A DNA stretch of 64,000 nt from Prostheceraeus crozeri (lineage: Eukaryota; Platyhelminthes; Polycladida; Euryleptidae). The DNA is taken from assembly GCA_907163375.1 (NCBI GenBank), contig CAJQUW010007817.1, positions 124,001-188,000 of the forward strand. The letters are read 5' to 3'. Shown in pieces: positions 10,737 to 21,122 of the stretch. The stretch's first letter is position 1; the number at the start of each line of letters is the position of its first letter. Under the pieces are notes generated by a model, which was given only the letters and a program-made list of their open reading frames with translations, searched no databases and was not told the DNA's origin. The position numbers and the translations under genes were made by a program.

Positions 10737-10792
10737 TATTAGAATGTCTATATCTAAAAATAAAACACAATTTTTTTCTTTAAAAACAAATA

Positions 10793-11104
10793 ATGGAAAA
10801 TACCAAGTTTTATTGTGTTTTATGTAAAAGACAGGTACAAACAAAAAGAAGTTATCAATCTCATTTAAATAGTAAAATGCATTTACAAAATGTGGATCGA
10901 GCTGATGAGGGAAATATATCAAAATTAAATAATTACAAAAACTATCTAGATACATTACATACTGATATAAAAGTTGAAAAAATATTTGATGATTATTCAC
11001 ATTCGGAATATAAAAAAGTTTTTAATAGTGAAGATTTTTTGGGGAAATCGAAGGTTCTAGCTTATATATCCTCCTTCAATAATGTCACAATGTCCAACAA
11101 TTGA
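10793..11104 (+). CDS. C2H2/U1-type zinc-finger protein fragment
   Basis: A 103-residue ORF starting MENTKFYCVLCKRQ. The C-x2-C...H-x4-H pattern (CVLC...HLNSKMH) is a U1-type C2H2 finger. The ORF ends where the opposite-strand gene at 11090 begins, so it is probably truncated by a junction. Polinton polymerases often begin with similar fingers (compare 60152-59900), so this may be a polymerase N-terminus, but that is unproven. Confidence 0.45.
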   Translation: MENTKFYCVLCKRQVQTKRSYQSHLNSKMHLQNVDRADEGNISKLNNYKNYLDTLHTDIKVEKIFDDYSHSEYKKVFNSEDFLGKSKVLAYISSFNNVTMSNN

Positions 11105-11530
11105 ACTTATTTCAGTTATTTTAGGAATCTTCTCACCTAAATGATAACCTTGACTATAGGTTTGTTTATCAAATCTTAATAGTTTTGACAATGATCCGTC
11201 ATGATTAAAATTAACTTGATGATTTTCGTCTAAAGTGAGAGAAAATTTATTAACTGCCGGTTCAACTGAGAAATGTAATTTTCTCTTGTCTTTGAATGGT
11301 ATACCTAAATGTCTCTTAATTTCATTTCATATTGATTCAACTTCGTAAGAACCAGGAAGAAAAGTTAGTACTTTCCACGTTTTGCTTTTATCAGTAGAAT
11401 ATCTAAATTGATCATTCACATCTTTGATAACGCTTTGAATAGTGTTAAATGTGGAGAAACTAGTTAATGCAATGTAACGTCGTACTGAATTTTGATGAAC
11501 CCAAAATCTCTGTTAGATTTTCTAAATGAT
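11090..11530 (-). pseudogene. C-terminal fragment of the LPSN/WEVG-type Polinton structural protein (lineage L)
   Basis: Minus-strand reading gives a segment with FNHDGSLSKLLRFDKQTY and surrounding beta-rich sequence. It matches the middle of the family seen in full at 53111-54508 (compare DKTLMDILGFDQNIF there). One stop interrupts it and the conserved C-terminal end is missing. This is the only lineage L representative of that family in the window. Confidence 0.45.
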
Positions 11531-11601
11531 AATTAATTTTTCTAAATCTGCTGAGCACATTTTTTAGATAAAAATTTTTAATAAACATTTTTTTACAAAA
11601 A

Positions 11602-12418
11602 TTAAAAACCGCATATTTTAGCTATACTTTTATAATCCTCTTCATTTAGAATCTTCTTTCCTAATAGTCTTTTTGATATAGCATGAATTTCATTGAAACT
11701 AGAATTATGTCCTTCTTTTATTGCAGATATTAAAATATTTAATATATCTAATAATTCTTGTGGATCATCTGGAAAAAATATAGTAGTTTCTGTTTCAGAA
11801 CCATTTCCTACTTTAGGTGCCGTTGGTAATACATTTTCTAATTGTTTATAACGTCTAAGAGATTTTACTGCACCAACTCTATCTAACATAGCCTTATATT
11901 TTATGAGATCTTTTACAGTAAAATTATTTAAATCTGCTCTTCTTAAAAGATCAACAAAATTTCCATCTAAACTAAAAGGAGATTTATCTGGCGAAAAAAT
12001 TAAGCCTCGAAAAGGTTGTGGAAATATTTCTTTTCCGCCAAGATAAAATCTTGCAAAAAAATTTTTATCTAAAAAAAAGTAGAATGTTCAAATAACATAG
12101 AAGTTGGTAATTTTTTTTCTACATTTGTTTCTAACAATCCATAATCATCTAATAATGTTTTAAGTTCTGGATCTGTTATATTTACTCGGTTATCCTGATT
12201 AGCAAGTTCTTTTTCAAGAGTTTTAAATGGTTGAATAGTTTTTCAAAATCAGTTTTTACTTGTTCGGTTTGCTGCATTTTTTCAAACATATCAGATTGAA
12301 TACCACCAGCTTTTGTCATTCTCTTCTGAGTATGATTTTCTTTCATAATATTTTTTTGTTTTATTAACTCATCTAATTGTTGAATTCTTTTTTGATTATC
12401 AGCTTTAATTTTATCCAT
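11602..12418 (-). pseudogene. Coiled-coil hypothetical protein (lineage L)
   Basis: Starts MDKIKADNQKRIQQLDEL, a heptad-rich segment of about 75 residues. After a frameshift near 12185 it continues through FYLGGKEIFPQPFRGL to an ORF whose C-terminus (KKILNEEDYKSIAKICGF) ends at 11602. Total about 270 codons. No family recognised. The sequence is AT-rich like the other lineage L genes. Confidence 0.45.
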
Positions 12419-12420
12419 TT

Positions 12421-12713
12421 TTAAAATATATTATTTGAATTTTGTGGTAACATTGGAATACAACAAAAACATTTTACTGAACAAATTATTTTACCAACCT
12501 GTTTATTCTTATCATTAACTTGTGTCTGTAATTGAAATGATATTTGATTTACTTCATTAGCTATTTGATCAAATTTTTCAATCTCATCTAACGTGATAAC
12601 ATTATCATCACATACTCTTTGAAGGTAATAATGCAGTTTATCATAAACTTCTTTAACGTGAGAATATTTGAATACTCCTTTTGAATATGCCCATTTCCAG
12701 ATTACATGTAGAA
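12421..12713 (-). pseudogene. Lineage L hypothetical protein, 5' end lost to Penelope insertion
   Basis: The visible part reads SHVKEVYDKLHYYLQRVCDD and ends with Cys-rich VKCFCCIPMLPQ. The ORF continues upstream to 12789 only because it runs into the terminal repeat of the Penelope element; those first 25 or so residues are not part of this gene. Function unknown. Confidence 0.4.
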
Positions 12714-12995
12714 GTCCGAAACTCATGATAAATAGTTTTATTGCCCTGCGCTCGCTGCCTCTTTCAGGGTTGACGGCAGAATGATACAATCGTTGTCACA
12801 CCATAAAATGAATACTGATCATTCCAAGACAGTCAACTGGATATTGGACTCGGAATCATGTAAAATACAACACCACGACACAAAAGTGCAAGAAGAGACA
12901 TACTACTATTCGAAACTAAGAGTAGCAAGAGAGATAATGACTGAGAAGTTTGCAGACCTAAAAGACAGAGACATACATGTACAGTGAAAGAAAAA
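12714..12995. repeat. Left pseudo-LTR of the Penelope element
   Basis: Reverse-complement match to 14708-14999. It carries a small ORF (12781-12987) in the same frame as the reverse transcriptase but separated from it by a TGA, so it could once have been the N-terminus. Confidence 0.8.
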
Positions 12996-12999
12996 AAAA

Positions 13000-14688
13000 G
13001 TGATAAAGTCTTCAAAAGTCTTCAAAAGTGATAAAGGTAACTCAACAGTGATTTGTGACAAGCAGCAATACGTCGATGGCATGACATCAATTTTGGAGGA
13101 TGGTGAGAAATTCAAACATCTACAAGATGACATTGACTGGAACGACAACAAATCGAAAGACTCAGTAATGAGCATCGTGCGCAAGCTGGTACGTGAGAAT
13201 CAAATTACAGGTGACACCGAGAAGCTGATCCCAACAGCTTGTGTATTGCCCAGGTTATACGGCCTTCCAAAGATACATAAAGAAGGATGCCCATTTAGAC
13301 CGATTTTATCGATGGTTGGATCGGCCTATCATCAATTGGCAAAGAAGATTGACGAGTGGTTCTTGAAACCTATTCTTCCAACGTTCAAAGCCAATACAGT
13401 GAAAGACTCGTTTGAATTTTCCCATCGAATGCAGACTATAGCTCCGGCGGAGGATTTGTGCTTCATTTCCCTGGACATCAAAAGCCTGTTTACGTCGATT
13501 CCGGTAGAAGAAACTATCGACATCATATGCGATACTTGGTTTCGGACCTACAGAAGCCCTCCCAAAGTTGATGGCGTAACGATCACAGAAGAGAATCTTC
13601 GTCTCCTTCTGAGATGTGTGACCAAGGATGTTCGATTTGTACACAATGGCCAAATGTATCAGCAAATAGACGGTTTGGCTATGGGTAGTCCTCTCAGTGG
13701 CTCCTTCGCTGACATCTTTGTGGGACACCATGAGCAGCACTTATTGACCTCTTCACAACGTCAATATGACATGGATTCTTACGCGAGATACGTGGACGAC
13801 GTGCATGTGATTATCAAGACTGAAGATAAGGAGAGAATCATGGAAGACATGAACCAGATGCATCCAGCATTAGTGTTCAGCGCAGATAGTGGTGACCACT
13901 TCCTCGATGTACGGTTGATTCGACGTGGCAGTGATATTGTGACTACAATCTACCGCAAACCAACCTTCACTGGCTTGTATTTGAATTACAATTCATTTTG
14001 CCCAAAGGATTTCAAAGTCAACCTGGTCCGAACCCTATTTGTTCGCGCAAGAAAGATATGCTCTCCTGAGATGTATGAAGAGGAATCAGACCGCCTTACA
14101 GCTATCCTTGGCAAGAATGGTTATCCAAAGTGGTTCATCAGAAAATACAGCCAGCTTCGCGATGCACAAATCCCCACAGCGAAGAAGAAAGTCATACGAT
14201 TTGGCCTCGACTATTGTGGCGAAGGTATGACACAAGAAGTGAGGAAGCTGAAGAAAGTTGTGGAGCGAGCTCTCCCACATGTGAACTTAGTTCCATGGTA
14301 CCGCACGCGGAAACTAGCGAGCAATGCGCCCAAAGATTCTGTCCCATCCATCCAACGTCCTATGATCATTTACAAATATCGTTGTGCTTGCGGAGCAAGC
14401 TATATTGGGAGGACAGAAAGAACCTTGGACAAGCGCATGCACGAGCATATTCCCAAGTGGTGCCTAATGGGAAAACAACGACCTCGCTCCAAGCAACCAC
14501 CTTCATCGTCAATAACACAGCATCACCTCATCTGTGATCATCCCCCATCAACAAGTGGCTTCAGTATCATCAAGCAATGTCGATCTACCCTGGATTTGAA
14601 AATCGGAGAAGCTGTCTGCATTAAACTATTCAAACCATCACTTTGTGTACAGAAGGACTTTCTTTTCAACTGTAATCTTATCCACTGA
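13000..14688 (+). CDS. Penelope reverse transcriptase with GIY-YIG endonuclease
   Basis: An intact 562-residue ORF. Order: SDKGNSTVICDKQQY (Penelope N-terminal motif), YGLPKIHKEGCPFRPI, palm motif A SLDIKSLFTSIP, motif B GLAMGSPLSG, catalytic motif C YARYVDDVHV, then C-terminal GIY-YIG nuclease (YKYRCACGASYIGRTERTL). It reverse-transcribes and nicks target DNA. It is shorter than typical full-length Penelope proteins; the region before the DKG motif is mostly absent. The first Met at 13000 follows a small duplicated stretch (TCTTCAAAAG twice), so the 5' end may have been altered. Confidence 0.9.
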   Translation: MIKSSKVFKSDKGNSTVICDKQQYVDGMTSILEDGEKFKHLQDDIDWNDNKSKDSVMSIVRKLVRENQITGDTEKLIPTACVLPRLYGLPKIHKEGCPFRPILSMVGSAYHQLAKKIDEWFLKPILPTFKANTVKDSFEFSHRMQTIAPAEDLCFISLDIKSLFTSIPVEETIDIICDTWFRTYRSPPKVDGVTITEENLRLLLRCVTKDVRFVHNGQMYQQIDGLAMGSPLSGSFADIFVGHHEQHLLTSSQRQYDMDSYARYVDDVHVIIKTEDKERIMEDMNQMHPALVFSADSGDHFLDVRLIRRGSDIVTTIYRKPTFTGLYLNYNSFCPKDFKVNLVRTLFVRARKICSPEMYEEESDRLTAILGKNGYPKWFIRKYSQLRDAQIPTAKKKVIRFGLDYCGEGMTQEVRKLKKVVERALPHVNLVPWYRTRKLASNAPKDSVPSIQRPMIIYKYRCACGASYIGRTERTLDKRMHEHIPKWCLMGKQRPRSKQPPSSSITQHHLICDHPPSTSGFSIIKQCRSTLDLKIGEAVCIKLFKPSLCVQKDFLFNCNLIH

Positions 14689-14707
14689 CTTTAAGTCTAT
14701 TTTTATA

Positions 14708-14999
14708 TTTTTCTTTCACTGTACATGTATGTCTCTGTCTTTTAGGTCTGCAAACTTCTCAGTCATTATCTCTCTTGCTACTCTTAGTTTCGAATAGTAG
14801 TATGTCTCTTCTTGCACTTTTGTGTCGTGGTGTTGTATTTTACATGATTCCGAGTCCAATATCCAGTTGACTGTCTTGGAATGATCAGTATTCATTTTAT
14901 GGTGTGACAACGATTGTATCATTCTGCCGTCAACCCTGAAAGAGGCAGCGAGCGCAGGGCAATAAAACTATTTATCATGAGTTTCGGACTTCTACATGT
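14708..14999. repeat. Right pseudo-LTR of the Penelope element (inverted)
   Basis: Inverted copy of 12714-12995; see that entry. The two are almost identical, which implies a fairly recent insertion. Confidence 0.8.
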
Positions 15000-15040
15000 G
15001 AGAATATTTATTTTTTAATGATTTTTGTTTCTTAGATATT

Positions 15041-15637
15041 TTAAGATTTATCTAACATTGTAACAAGTGAAGTTGCAAAAACACCCGTAACTGTTAAAGC
15101 AGTAGCAACTACTGGAATTACTAAAACACCCGAAGTTATTATATTGTAGATCTTTTGTTGTCTTATACGGGAGGTTCATTATTCAATTTTCCACGATGTA
15201 AACAAAAATATAGCTCTCCTTCAATTTAGACGAGTTTTTTATTTTTTAAAAATAAATAAAGTTCCCCGACGCGTTTCGTCACGGTGGACAGTATCAAGGG
15301 GTAAGTAAATACACAGGCAGTTGGCTTAAATATAAAAATGATAGGCAGTGACTGCATCACCTGAAGTTTAAGCCAACTTCCTGTGTATTTACTTACCCCT
15401 TGATGCTATCCACCGTGACGAAACGCGTCGCGGAACTTTATATATTTTTAAAAAATAAAAAAATCGTCTAAATTGAGGGAGAGCTATATTTTTGTTTACA
15501 TCGCGGAAAATATTATAATTGTGAATACCCCTAAACTTACTGTTATAAAGATTCCAATTCCTTGTAATACATTCTTAACTTTATACCATCTCTTTCTTAA
15601 TTTTTTATAATGTTCTAATCTTAGTAATAATTGAGAT
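15041..15637 (-). pseudogene. Lineage L two-segment membrane protein, C-terminal part, split by a foldback insertion
   Basis: Reading leftwards from 15637: a charged stretch (LRKRWYKVKNVLQ), a hydrophobic segment (GIGIFITVSLGVFTII), then the foldback element, then a second hydrophobic segment (SGVLVIPVVATALTVTG) ending with stop at 15043-15041. N-terminal copies are at 1487-1715 and 30510-30730. At 15637 it joins abruptly to the L2 capsid fragment, so a deletion junction lies there. Confidence 0.5.
15198..15512. repeat. Foldback (palindromic) MITE-like element
   Basis: Two arms of about 145 bp are inverted copies with few mismatches. Shared landmarks are GCGTTTCGTCACGGTGGA on one arm and its complement on the other, and GGGGTAAGTAAATACACAGG near the centre. 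The loop is about 30-40 bp. No ORF. It interrupts the membrane-protein gene. Confidence 0.8.
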
Positions 15638-15640
15638 TAA

Positions 15641-16432
15641 TATGAAAAAGATTGTTGTTCTTATCAAAACCTGGAGAATCATTTCTTTGAAAAGTTAGCA
15701 ATAAATATCTTGGAGTATTTGAAGTTCTAGTAAAATGCCAGTTAAATCTTTGTTCAGTTAAAGTTACAGAACTAGCAGTACGCTTTAGAAAATTTACTGG
15801 AATTGGTTTGTTAGTGTTTAATCTTTTTGCAATAGTTAATTCAACCTCTAAACTAGGAGTAATATGTTTTATCCACCATTCAAGTCTATCAATTATTAAA
15901 TAAGTTTTTTTCAGTCTTACCATAATGATAAATGATTTGCAATGTTTTTTCACATCTTCCGCAATTCCTGTAGCATCTTTTCCAGCGTGAGTTAAATCAT
16001 CAACAATTATACCATCATTATTATCTGGAAACCAGCCTTCGATTTTATACTTTCTAGTATTTTCACCAATTGTTACAAATCTTATTACAAATACTTATTG
16101 TTTCTATATTTTGAGTTGCAACATCTAAACGCATTTGTGTAAATAATCTTGGAAAAAAATTATTCTCTAATGCAATAAATATTATCGGTATCTGGTAATG
16201 GTGTTGTAAAATTGGCATCACTATATAAAGAATATTCACAGTGTAAAAAGGAATCAGGTAAATGTAAATAACTTTGTTGATTATCAACTTCAAAGATTAA
16301 ATCTCCTCCAGTATTTACTTTACTAGAAGATCCGGGATTCATAGCAATTCTTATATAGTCATTCTTTTTTTGATTATAACTGACGAACGGAGGATCGTCT
16401 AATCTAAATTTATTTTCAATCAGGGAAGACAT
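15641..16432 (-). pseudogene. Major capsid protein fragment (L2)
   Basis: Near-identical to the L1 capsid: starts MSSLIENKFRLDDPPF, has the same break to the +1 frame near 16183, an internal deletion near 16090 and a further frameshift near 15930. It ends at 15641, where it is fused to the unrelated membrane-protein gene, so its C-terminal third is missing. Confidence 0.7.
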
Positions 16433-16505
16433 TTTTATAAAACATAATTTGACTTTTTGTTTTTTTTTAAAGTAATTTTCTAAGGATTGCTTTTTATAAT
16501 ATATT

Positions 16506-16940
16506 TTAGAATTTTGCTAAACCATTACCTCTTATTTCTTCAATTGATTTCTCCTCTTGTTTACTATCAGCTGCTATGTTAGCAATTTTGTTTTTTGTTT
16601 CCTCTGAGAGTTTTTTTAAATTTTTTTAGTTCTTCAGAATCATTCTTTAGTTTACTAATAGTTTCTAGTTGTTTTAATTCGTTTTGAGACTTAACAGCAT
16701 TTTTGATACTGCACTAGCTGTACTACCTATAGCAGCTGCTCCTTTTGCAGCAGATGTAATTAAATCTTTATTATTTTTAATAACATTAACGATACTTCCT
16801 TTACCAGAAAATATACCATTTCCTTCTTTTTGAACTGTTTCTACATTTTTAGAATGATAAACAGATTTTATTGATGGTTCATGGGCAATTTTTTTATTTG
16901 AAGCCAAATGTTTAAGATTGTGTTTATAAATTATAGGCAT
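16506..16940 (-). pseudogene. pVI-like minor virion protein (L2)
   Basis: Same gene as 8701-9131 and 22718-23158, starting MPIIYKHNLKHL. An extra T within the run near 16705 shifts the frame after 88 codons; the rest of the coding sequence is still readable to the stop at 16506. Confidence 0.55.
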
Positions 16941-16988
16941 TTTTTAGGATTAAATTTGACTTTTGGGGGAAATTATTTACGTTTACGA

Positions 16989-17405
16989 TTAAGATTTACG
17001 TTTGTGAATGGACAACAACCGCGTGATGACTTCATTAATGTTCTGTTGCACTTTATCTATTGCGTCAAACAGCGTGTGATGTATTTTAATTTCTCGTTTA
17101 ATAAATTTTTTCTCGTTTTTAAGTTTTAATAATTTTTCTTTGATGATTTGTCATTAAGTTTCAGCAACTTCAATTCATTCATCAGTGGAAACAAAACATT
17201 ATTTATATATTTTTTCTTTTAAGTCATTGATTTGTGTATCAACATATTGTTTATTCGTTAACTCATTATTTTGTTGTGGAAGAATAGAAAGATGTAATGG
17301 GCCAGATAAAACGTCTCCAGTTTTCATGATATAATCTTCTATTTCTATTTCTGATTCACGATTATTCGGGATATATGCACCTCCACCAACATTTGGTAAC
17401 ATCAT
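16989..17405 (-). pseudogene. Fibre-like protein, shortened (L2)
   Basis: Starts MMLPNVGGGAYIPNN. It keeps the tail-fibre-like signature more fully than L1: TGDVLSGPLHLSILP followed by NKQYVDTQI. A frameshift follows near 17205 and much of the coiled coil is deleted compared with L3. Confidence 0.55.
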
Positions 17406-17465
17406 TTTTTAACAATAGAAAGGTAATTTTTTCTCACATAGAAATAAAAAAATGGAAATAGTCAA

Positions 17466-17654
17466 ATGTACCAAATTATGAATCCTAAGTCAGCGTTCTA
17501 TGATAGTAGATATCAGTGTACGGATTGTTTAAAAGCAAAAGTAATGTGTTTAGGTTGTCAAAAAATTATATTGAAGAAAAAATGGAAAAAGGAAATTTGG
17601 GAAAATTATATTCGCCCTTATCATCCTGTTCTTCTTATTCGACGAGATCATTAG
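17466..17654 (+). CDS. Zinc-ribbon-like small protein (L2)
   Basis: Intact 62-residue ORF starting MYQIMNPKSAFYD, with CTDCLKAKVMCLGC as a four-cysteine zinc site and a basic helix (KKKWKKEIWENY) after it. It is divergently arranged with the fibre-like gene; the 60-bp gap is conserved in L1 and L3. Function unknown. Confidence 0.5.
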   Translation: MYQIMNPKSAFYDSRYQCTDCLKAKVMCLGCQKIILKKKWKKEIWENYIRPYHPVLLIRRDH

Positions 17655-17882
17655 GATTTGAAAATAAACGTTTTGATAATAATAATAATAATCCATGCAC
17701 AGATGTTAATCTTTTGTTTTAATTACAAGCTGAAATATTTAAAGAACAGACTAAAGGTTTACCTAACATTTAAACAAATTATTGTATATTTCCAGGTGAT
17801 CCATTTATAAAATTTATGGATATTGTGAGTAAATATAATGACGTGGCGTATATGGAATTTAATATAGAAAATATGGTCATAA

Positions 17883-18605
17883 TTGGACATAATAGTCTTT
17901 ACGGATTTATCAGAGCAGTTTTGTTTATTAGTAATAATTGATAATAAAATAATTGATTTTATTAATGTTACTGAATTAGTAAAAAAATTAAAATCTTTTT
18001 CGAAAGAAAAAATTAGATTATTTGTTGACGATTTAAATCAATATAATATTCATATTGAAAGCAAAACACATAACGACGAATTATTATGCCAAGTGTACTA
18101 TAGAGACACAATTTATAAAAGAGAAACATCCGAAATGCCTCAAAGATATGATAATGATACTTATATAGGTCTATACTCAAATTTAATTATTAACTTATTG
18201 AAATCATATATAAATGGTTTGGCACAACAAGAAAAAAATTATATGTGGACAACACCATATAAACTTGAAAAAGATAGTAGTAATAATAATTTTAATGATT
18301 ATGAAGATACAAAAAATGAAAATGATGATAATGATAATATTGATTCAAAATCTGATATTCTAAAACAAACACATAATAATAAACAAAATAATCATAACAA
18401 TTCCGAAAATGATGAAACTTTAAGTGAAGAAAAATATGTATCTCATCAGGAAACGAATAATACTCATAATACAAATTCATCGAAATTTCATTTCTTAACT
18501 ATTGAAAATAATAATAATGGAATAGTTGAAGATACTATTAGACAATTATGTTTTGGATCTACGAAATTCAAATTAGGATTTACATCTAATCAATTTAAAA
18601 TTTAG
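17883..18605 (+). CDS. Hypothetical protein with Asn/Asp-rich linker (L2)
   Basis: Intact 240-residue ORF. The N-terminal about 130 residues (MDIIVFTDLSEQF...WTTPYKLEKD) look folded. About 80 residues of Asn/Asp-rich linker follow, and a short C-terminal segment (EDTIRQLCFGSTKFKLGFTS) ends it. The L1 copy at 9986 is truncated in the linker. No recognised family. The Asn richness fits the strong AT bias of lineage L. Confidence 0.55.
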   Translation: MDIIVFTDLSEQFCLLVIIDNKIIDFINVTELVKKLKSFSKEKIRLFVDDLNQYNIHIESKTHNDELLCQVYYRDTIYKRETSEMPQRYDNDTYIGLYSNLIINLLKSYINGLAQQEKNYMWTTPYKLEKDSSNNNFNDYEDTKNENDDNDNIDSKSDILKQTHNNKQNNHNNSENDETLSEEKYVSHQETNNTHNTNSSKFHFLTIENNNNGIVEDTIRQLCFGSTKFKLGFTSNQFKI

Positions 18606-18730
18606 TCATCTTAAATTAAAACTAAAAATGATTCAGATTATGGATGTGTTATTAAATTTTCCAACAGAGATCGAAGACCAATATTTTTCTCTATTATATT
18701 ATTATCAGATAATAAATATAATTTGTAATT

Positions 18731-19004
18731 AGATATTCCTATTGGGGAATGGCATCCTATACCAAAAAGTGTAATTTATGATGCTGATGAAGAATCAATA
18801 GTTAGTGAAAATAAATTTAAATTATCTTTTAATAAGACTTTATATGATAAAGAAAATAAAATAACTAAAGAACGTGATATTATACGTGAAATATTTCACT
18901 ATCTTCCTAATTATTATTCTAGTCATGAAAATAATGCTACAAAAGAAATTTATAATAATAATAATAATAATGAAGACTATATTTGTCAAACAAAAGCGGT
19001 ATGA
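18731..19004 (+). pseudogene. Unassigned coding remnant upstream of the LINE insertion
   Basis: An open stretch without ATG, reading IPIGEWHPIPKSVIYDADE and ending in an Asn run. A second short open stretch (VQYYDVQEWHMKLQDSER) follows to 19066. Neither matches a family I recognise, and neither is clearly the polymerase N-terminal extein. Confidence 0.3.
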
Positions 19005-19066
19005 CAGTTCAATATTATGATGTACAAGAATGGCATATGAAATTACAAGATAGTGAAAGAAACATT

Positions 19067-19651
19067 TTAAGAAAATCTGGAGTACTTCACAAATGAATTG
19101 TTGTACAGAGTTCCTCTTCTTTGCAAGGGGAGTAAGGTTCGGGAATGTCTGACACTATGAACACGATTTCGCACAATAAAAAATTGGGATATTGGATGAT
19201 TGCTCTTATTGTCAGCAATCTTCCTCAGAAGCTTAATGCATGCATTGTCCAAAAGCTGTTGAAGACTCTGATCATTCATGGAATTCGCCCATCTTTTAGC
19301 AATACGATGTAGACGATCAAGTTTGTTTAAGTCTTTCACATTAAGATCACAAGTAATAGGCCAACAAAATATTAGATGACTGTAGACAAAGGCATAAAAG
19401 GCCTTCAAAATGACCGTGCCAGGATTTCCGTTAACATGTAGGCGTTTTACTAACGACATTCCGTAACAACATTTACGGTATAGATAAGAAAATTGAGTAT
19501 TCCAACGAAGGTCGTGGGAGAAAAATACACCTAGAATTTTCAGATGATCAACTTGTTCGATTACGGTTCCATTTATCACAATATTATTGCAGGAGACATG
19601 GGGAGCTTTCCTAGATTTCCTTATTTTTAGAATAGATAGTATTGTAAACAA
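19067..19651 (-). mobile_element. Non-LTR retrotransposon (LINE) fragment, RT C-terminal region
   Basis: A 194-residue ORF containing VDHLKILGVFFSHDLRWN and later YSHLIFCWPITCDLNVKDLNKL, the thumb/post-palm region typical of CR1/Jockey-type LINE reverse transcriptases. It is 5'-truncated at about 19640, as is usual for LINE copies, and inserted in minus orientation directly before the intein coding region. No poly(A) tail is obvious at its 3' (left) end. Confidence 0.7.
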
Positions 19652-20624
19652 CTATAAAATTAATCCGTTTGAAATTAATGGTGATATGAAAGAAATTTCT
19701 TTAGTTGATCATTTAGAAATTTATACTCATAATGGATGGAGTGAAGTAAAAAAATTATTAGACATTACACAAATAAAAGTGTTTATCGAATAAGAACAAA
19801 AATGGGAATAGTAGATGTTACTGAAGATCATTTATTGTTAGATGAAACAGGTAATGAAATAAAGCCACAAGAATTAAATAAAGGAATCAAAAATTTACTG
19901 CATAATAAATTATTTTTACACGACAATACAATCATATTGAAACAAATTGCAAGTGATATATATTTTAATGATCCACCTAATTTAATATGTAAGCAAGCAT
20001 TTATAGAAGGGTTCTTTTTAGGAGATGGTTCTGCTCGAATCTATAATTATAAATCAGGAGTCAGATATTGTTGTACTTTAAATAACCAAAACCTCAACCT
20101 CTTAAGTAAATTAAAAACATATATTGATGAAGTTTATAACAATGATTGTAAAATATATGATACAATGAGATCATCTAGAGTATACAAACTTAATTTTCAA
20201 AATCCAAGATAATATGCTATATACTTTAGTGAAAATTATTATAATCAGTTTAAAGAAAAACGTGTTCCTTATTATATTCTAAATGCTGAATATAATATTA
20301 GATATTGGTTCTTTGTTGGATTTTATGCAGCTGATGGGGACAAGAAATCTTTCTTTACAAGGAAATATGCAACTATTCGTTTTACACAGAAAAATAAAGA
20401 AACCTTTGGTGGTTTATACAATTTGGCATCATCTCTAGACATTAATTTAGTAGTAAGCGAAGGAAAGGATGAACCATTGTGTTTTAATGCGCGTCAAGTT
20501 AAAAATAATATTACCAAAAAGGTTACCACTGTAAGATATCTAAATAATAAACCACAATATGTTTATGATATTGAAACAGAAGATGGCGCATTTAATTGTG
20601 GTTTTCCTTTAATTGTAGAAAAGC
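19640..20624 (+). pseudogene. Intein with LAGLIDADG homing endonuclease, in DNA polymerase B (lineage L)
   Basis: A protein-splicing domain lying immediately before the TDS of the polymerase DTDS motif. Visible blocks: YTHNGWSEVKKLL and, after a one-base frameshift near 19780, GIVDVTEDHLLLDETG (block B with TxxH); AFIEGFFLGDGSARIY and WFFVGFYAADGDKKS (the two LAGLIDADG helices with acidic residues); YVYDIETEDGAFNCG and PLIVEK (blocks F and G). The start with its first Cys/Ser is not visible because of the LINE junction. A stop lies at 20210-20212. The C-terminal His-Asn junction is damaged by a frameshift, so this copy cannot splice. Inteins at this polymerase site are well known in giant viruses and archaea. 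Confidence 0.8.
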
Positions 20625-21122
20625 ACTGATTCAATATACATTTCTAATGAACTCTTTAATAAATTAGATGCTGCTGGATATGTTGGGGGAGAATTGTGTC
20701 AAGGAAAAAATGATTATGGAAATGGTGGAATTATTTTTGCAATGTTTAATGCACCTAAAGTAAAATACTGTATTGCTGTAGATGAACAAGGGAGACTTAG
20801 TGAAAAGAAAACATTCAAAGGATATTCACAAGATAAAGTAAAAGTAGAAGATTTTCTAAAATTATATTCGGGTAAAACATTATCGACTACAGTTAATAAA
20901 CCATGGAGAAGATCTTTAGAAACTGGAATTAGTATTCCTGATAAAAATAAAAATACTGAAGAAAAAAAATTTTCTGGTCGATCAAATATTCGTAAACGTC
21001 AAGCACCTGATGAAAATGAAATTATGTTACCTTATAACGGAGAAGATATTCAAGCTGAGATATTTCAAACAATCTTCGCTGAGAGTAATTTATTCGATGA
21101 TGATGATGTTACGTGGGAATAA
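20625..21122 (+). pseudogene. DNA polymerase B, C-terminal extein (lineage L)
   Basis: The frame opens exactly at TDSIYISNELF, the motif C catalytic strand, and runs 165 codons to the stop at 21120-21122. Strings such as KNDYGNGGIIFAMFNAPKVKY and KTFKGYSQDKVKVEDF are the thumb region of viral polymerases. The acidic end (SNLFDDDDVTWE) is the natural C-terminus. The polymerase upstream of the intein is missing here; a fragment ending before motif C lies at 1-1120. Confidence 0.8.

Larger units (their letters stand above)
12714..14999 (+). mobile_element. Penelope-like retroelement with inverted terminal repeats
   Basis: A 2.29 kb element bounded by near-identical inverted repeats of about 285 bp (12714-12995 and 14708-14999), with the reverse transcriptase ORF between. 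Penelope elements are known to carry such pseudo-LTRs in direct or inverted orientation. GTGAGAATATTT occurs at 12658-12669 and again at 14998-15009, which may be the target duplication, with about 45 bp of extension on the left. It sits inside lineage L DNA. Confidence 0.85.

Noticed and set aside
12714-12789. N-terminal 25 codons of the minus-strand ORF 12421-12789
   Set aside because: They are read from the Penelope terminal repeat, not from the lineage L gene.
13306-14537. ORFs of 60-144 codons antisense or out of frame to the Penelope RT
   Set aside because: Shadows of the intact 562-codon ORF, without motifs.
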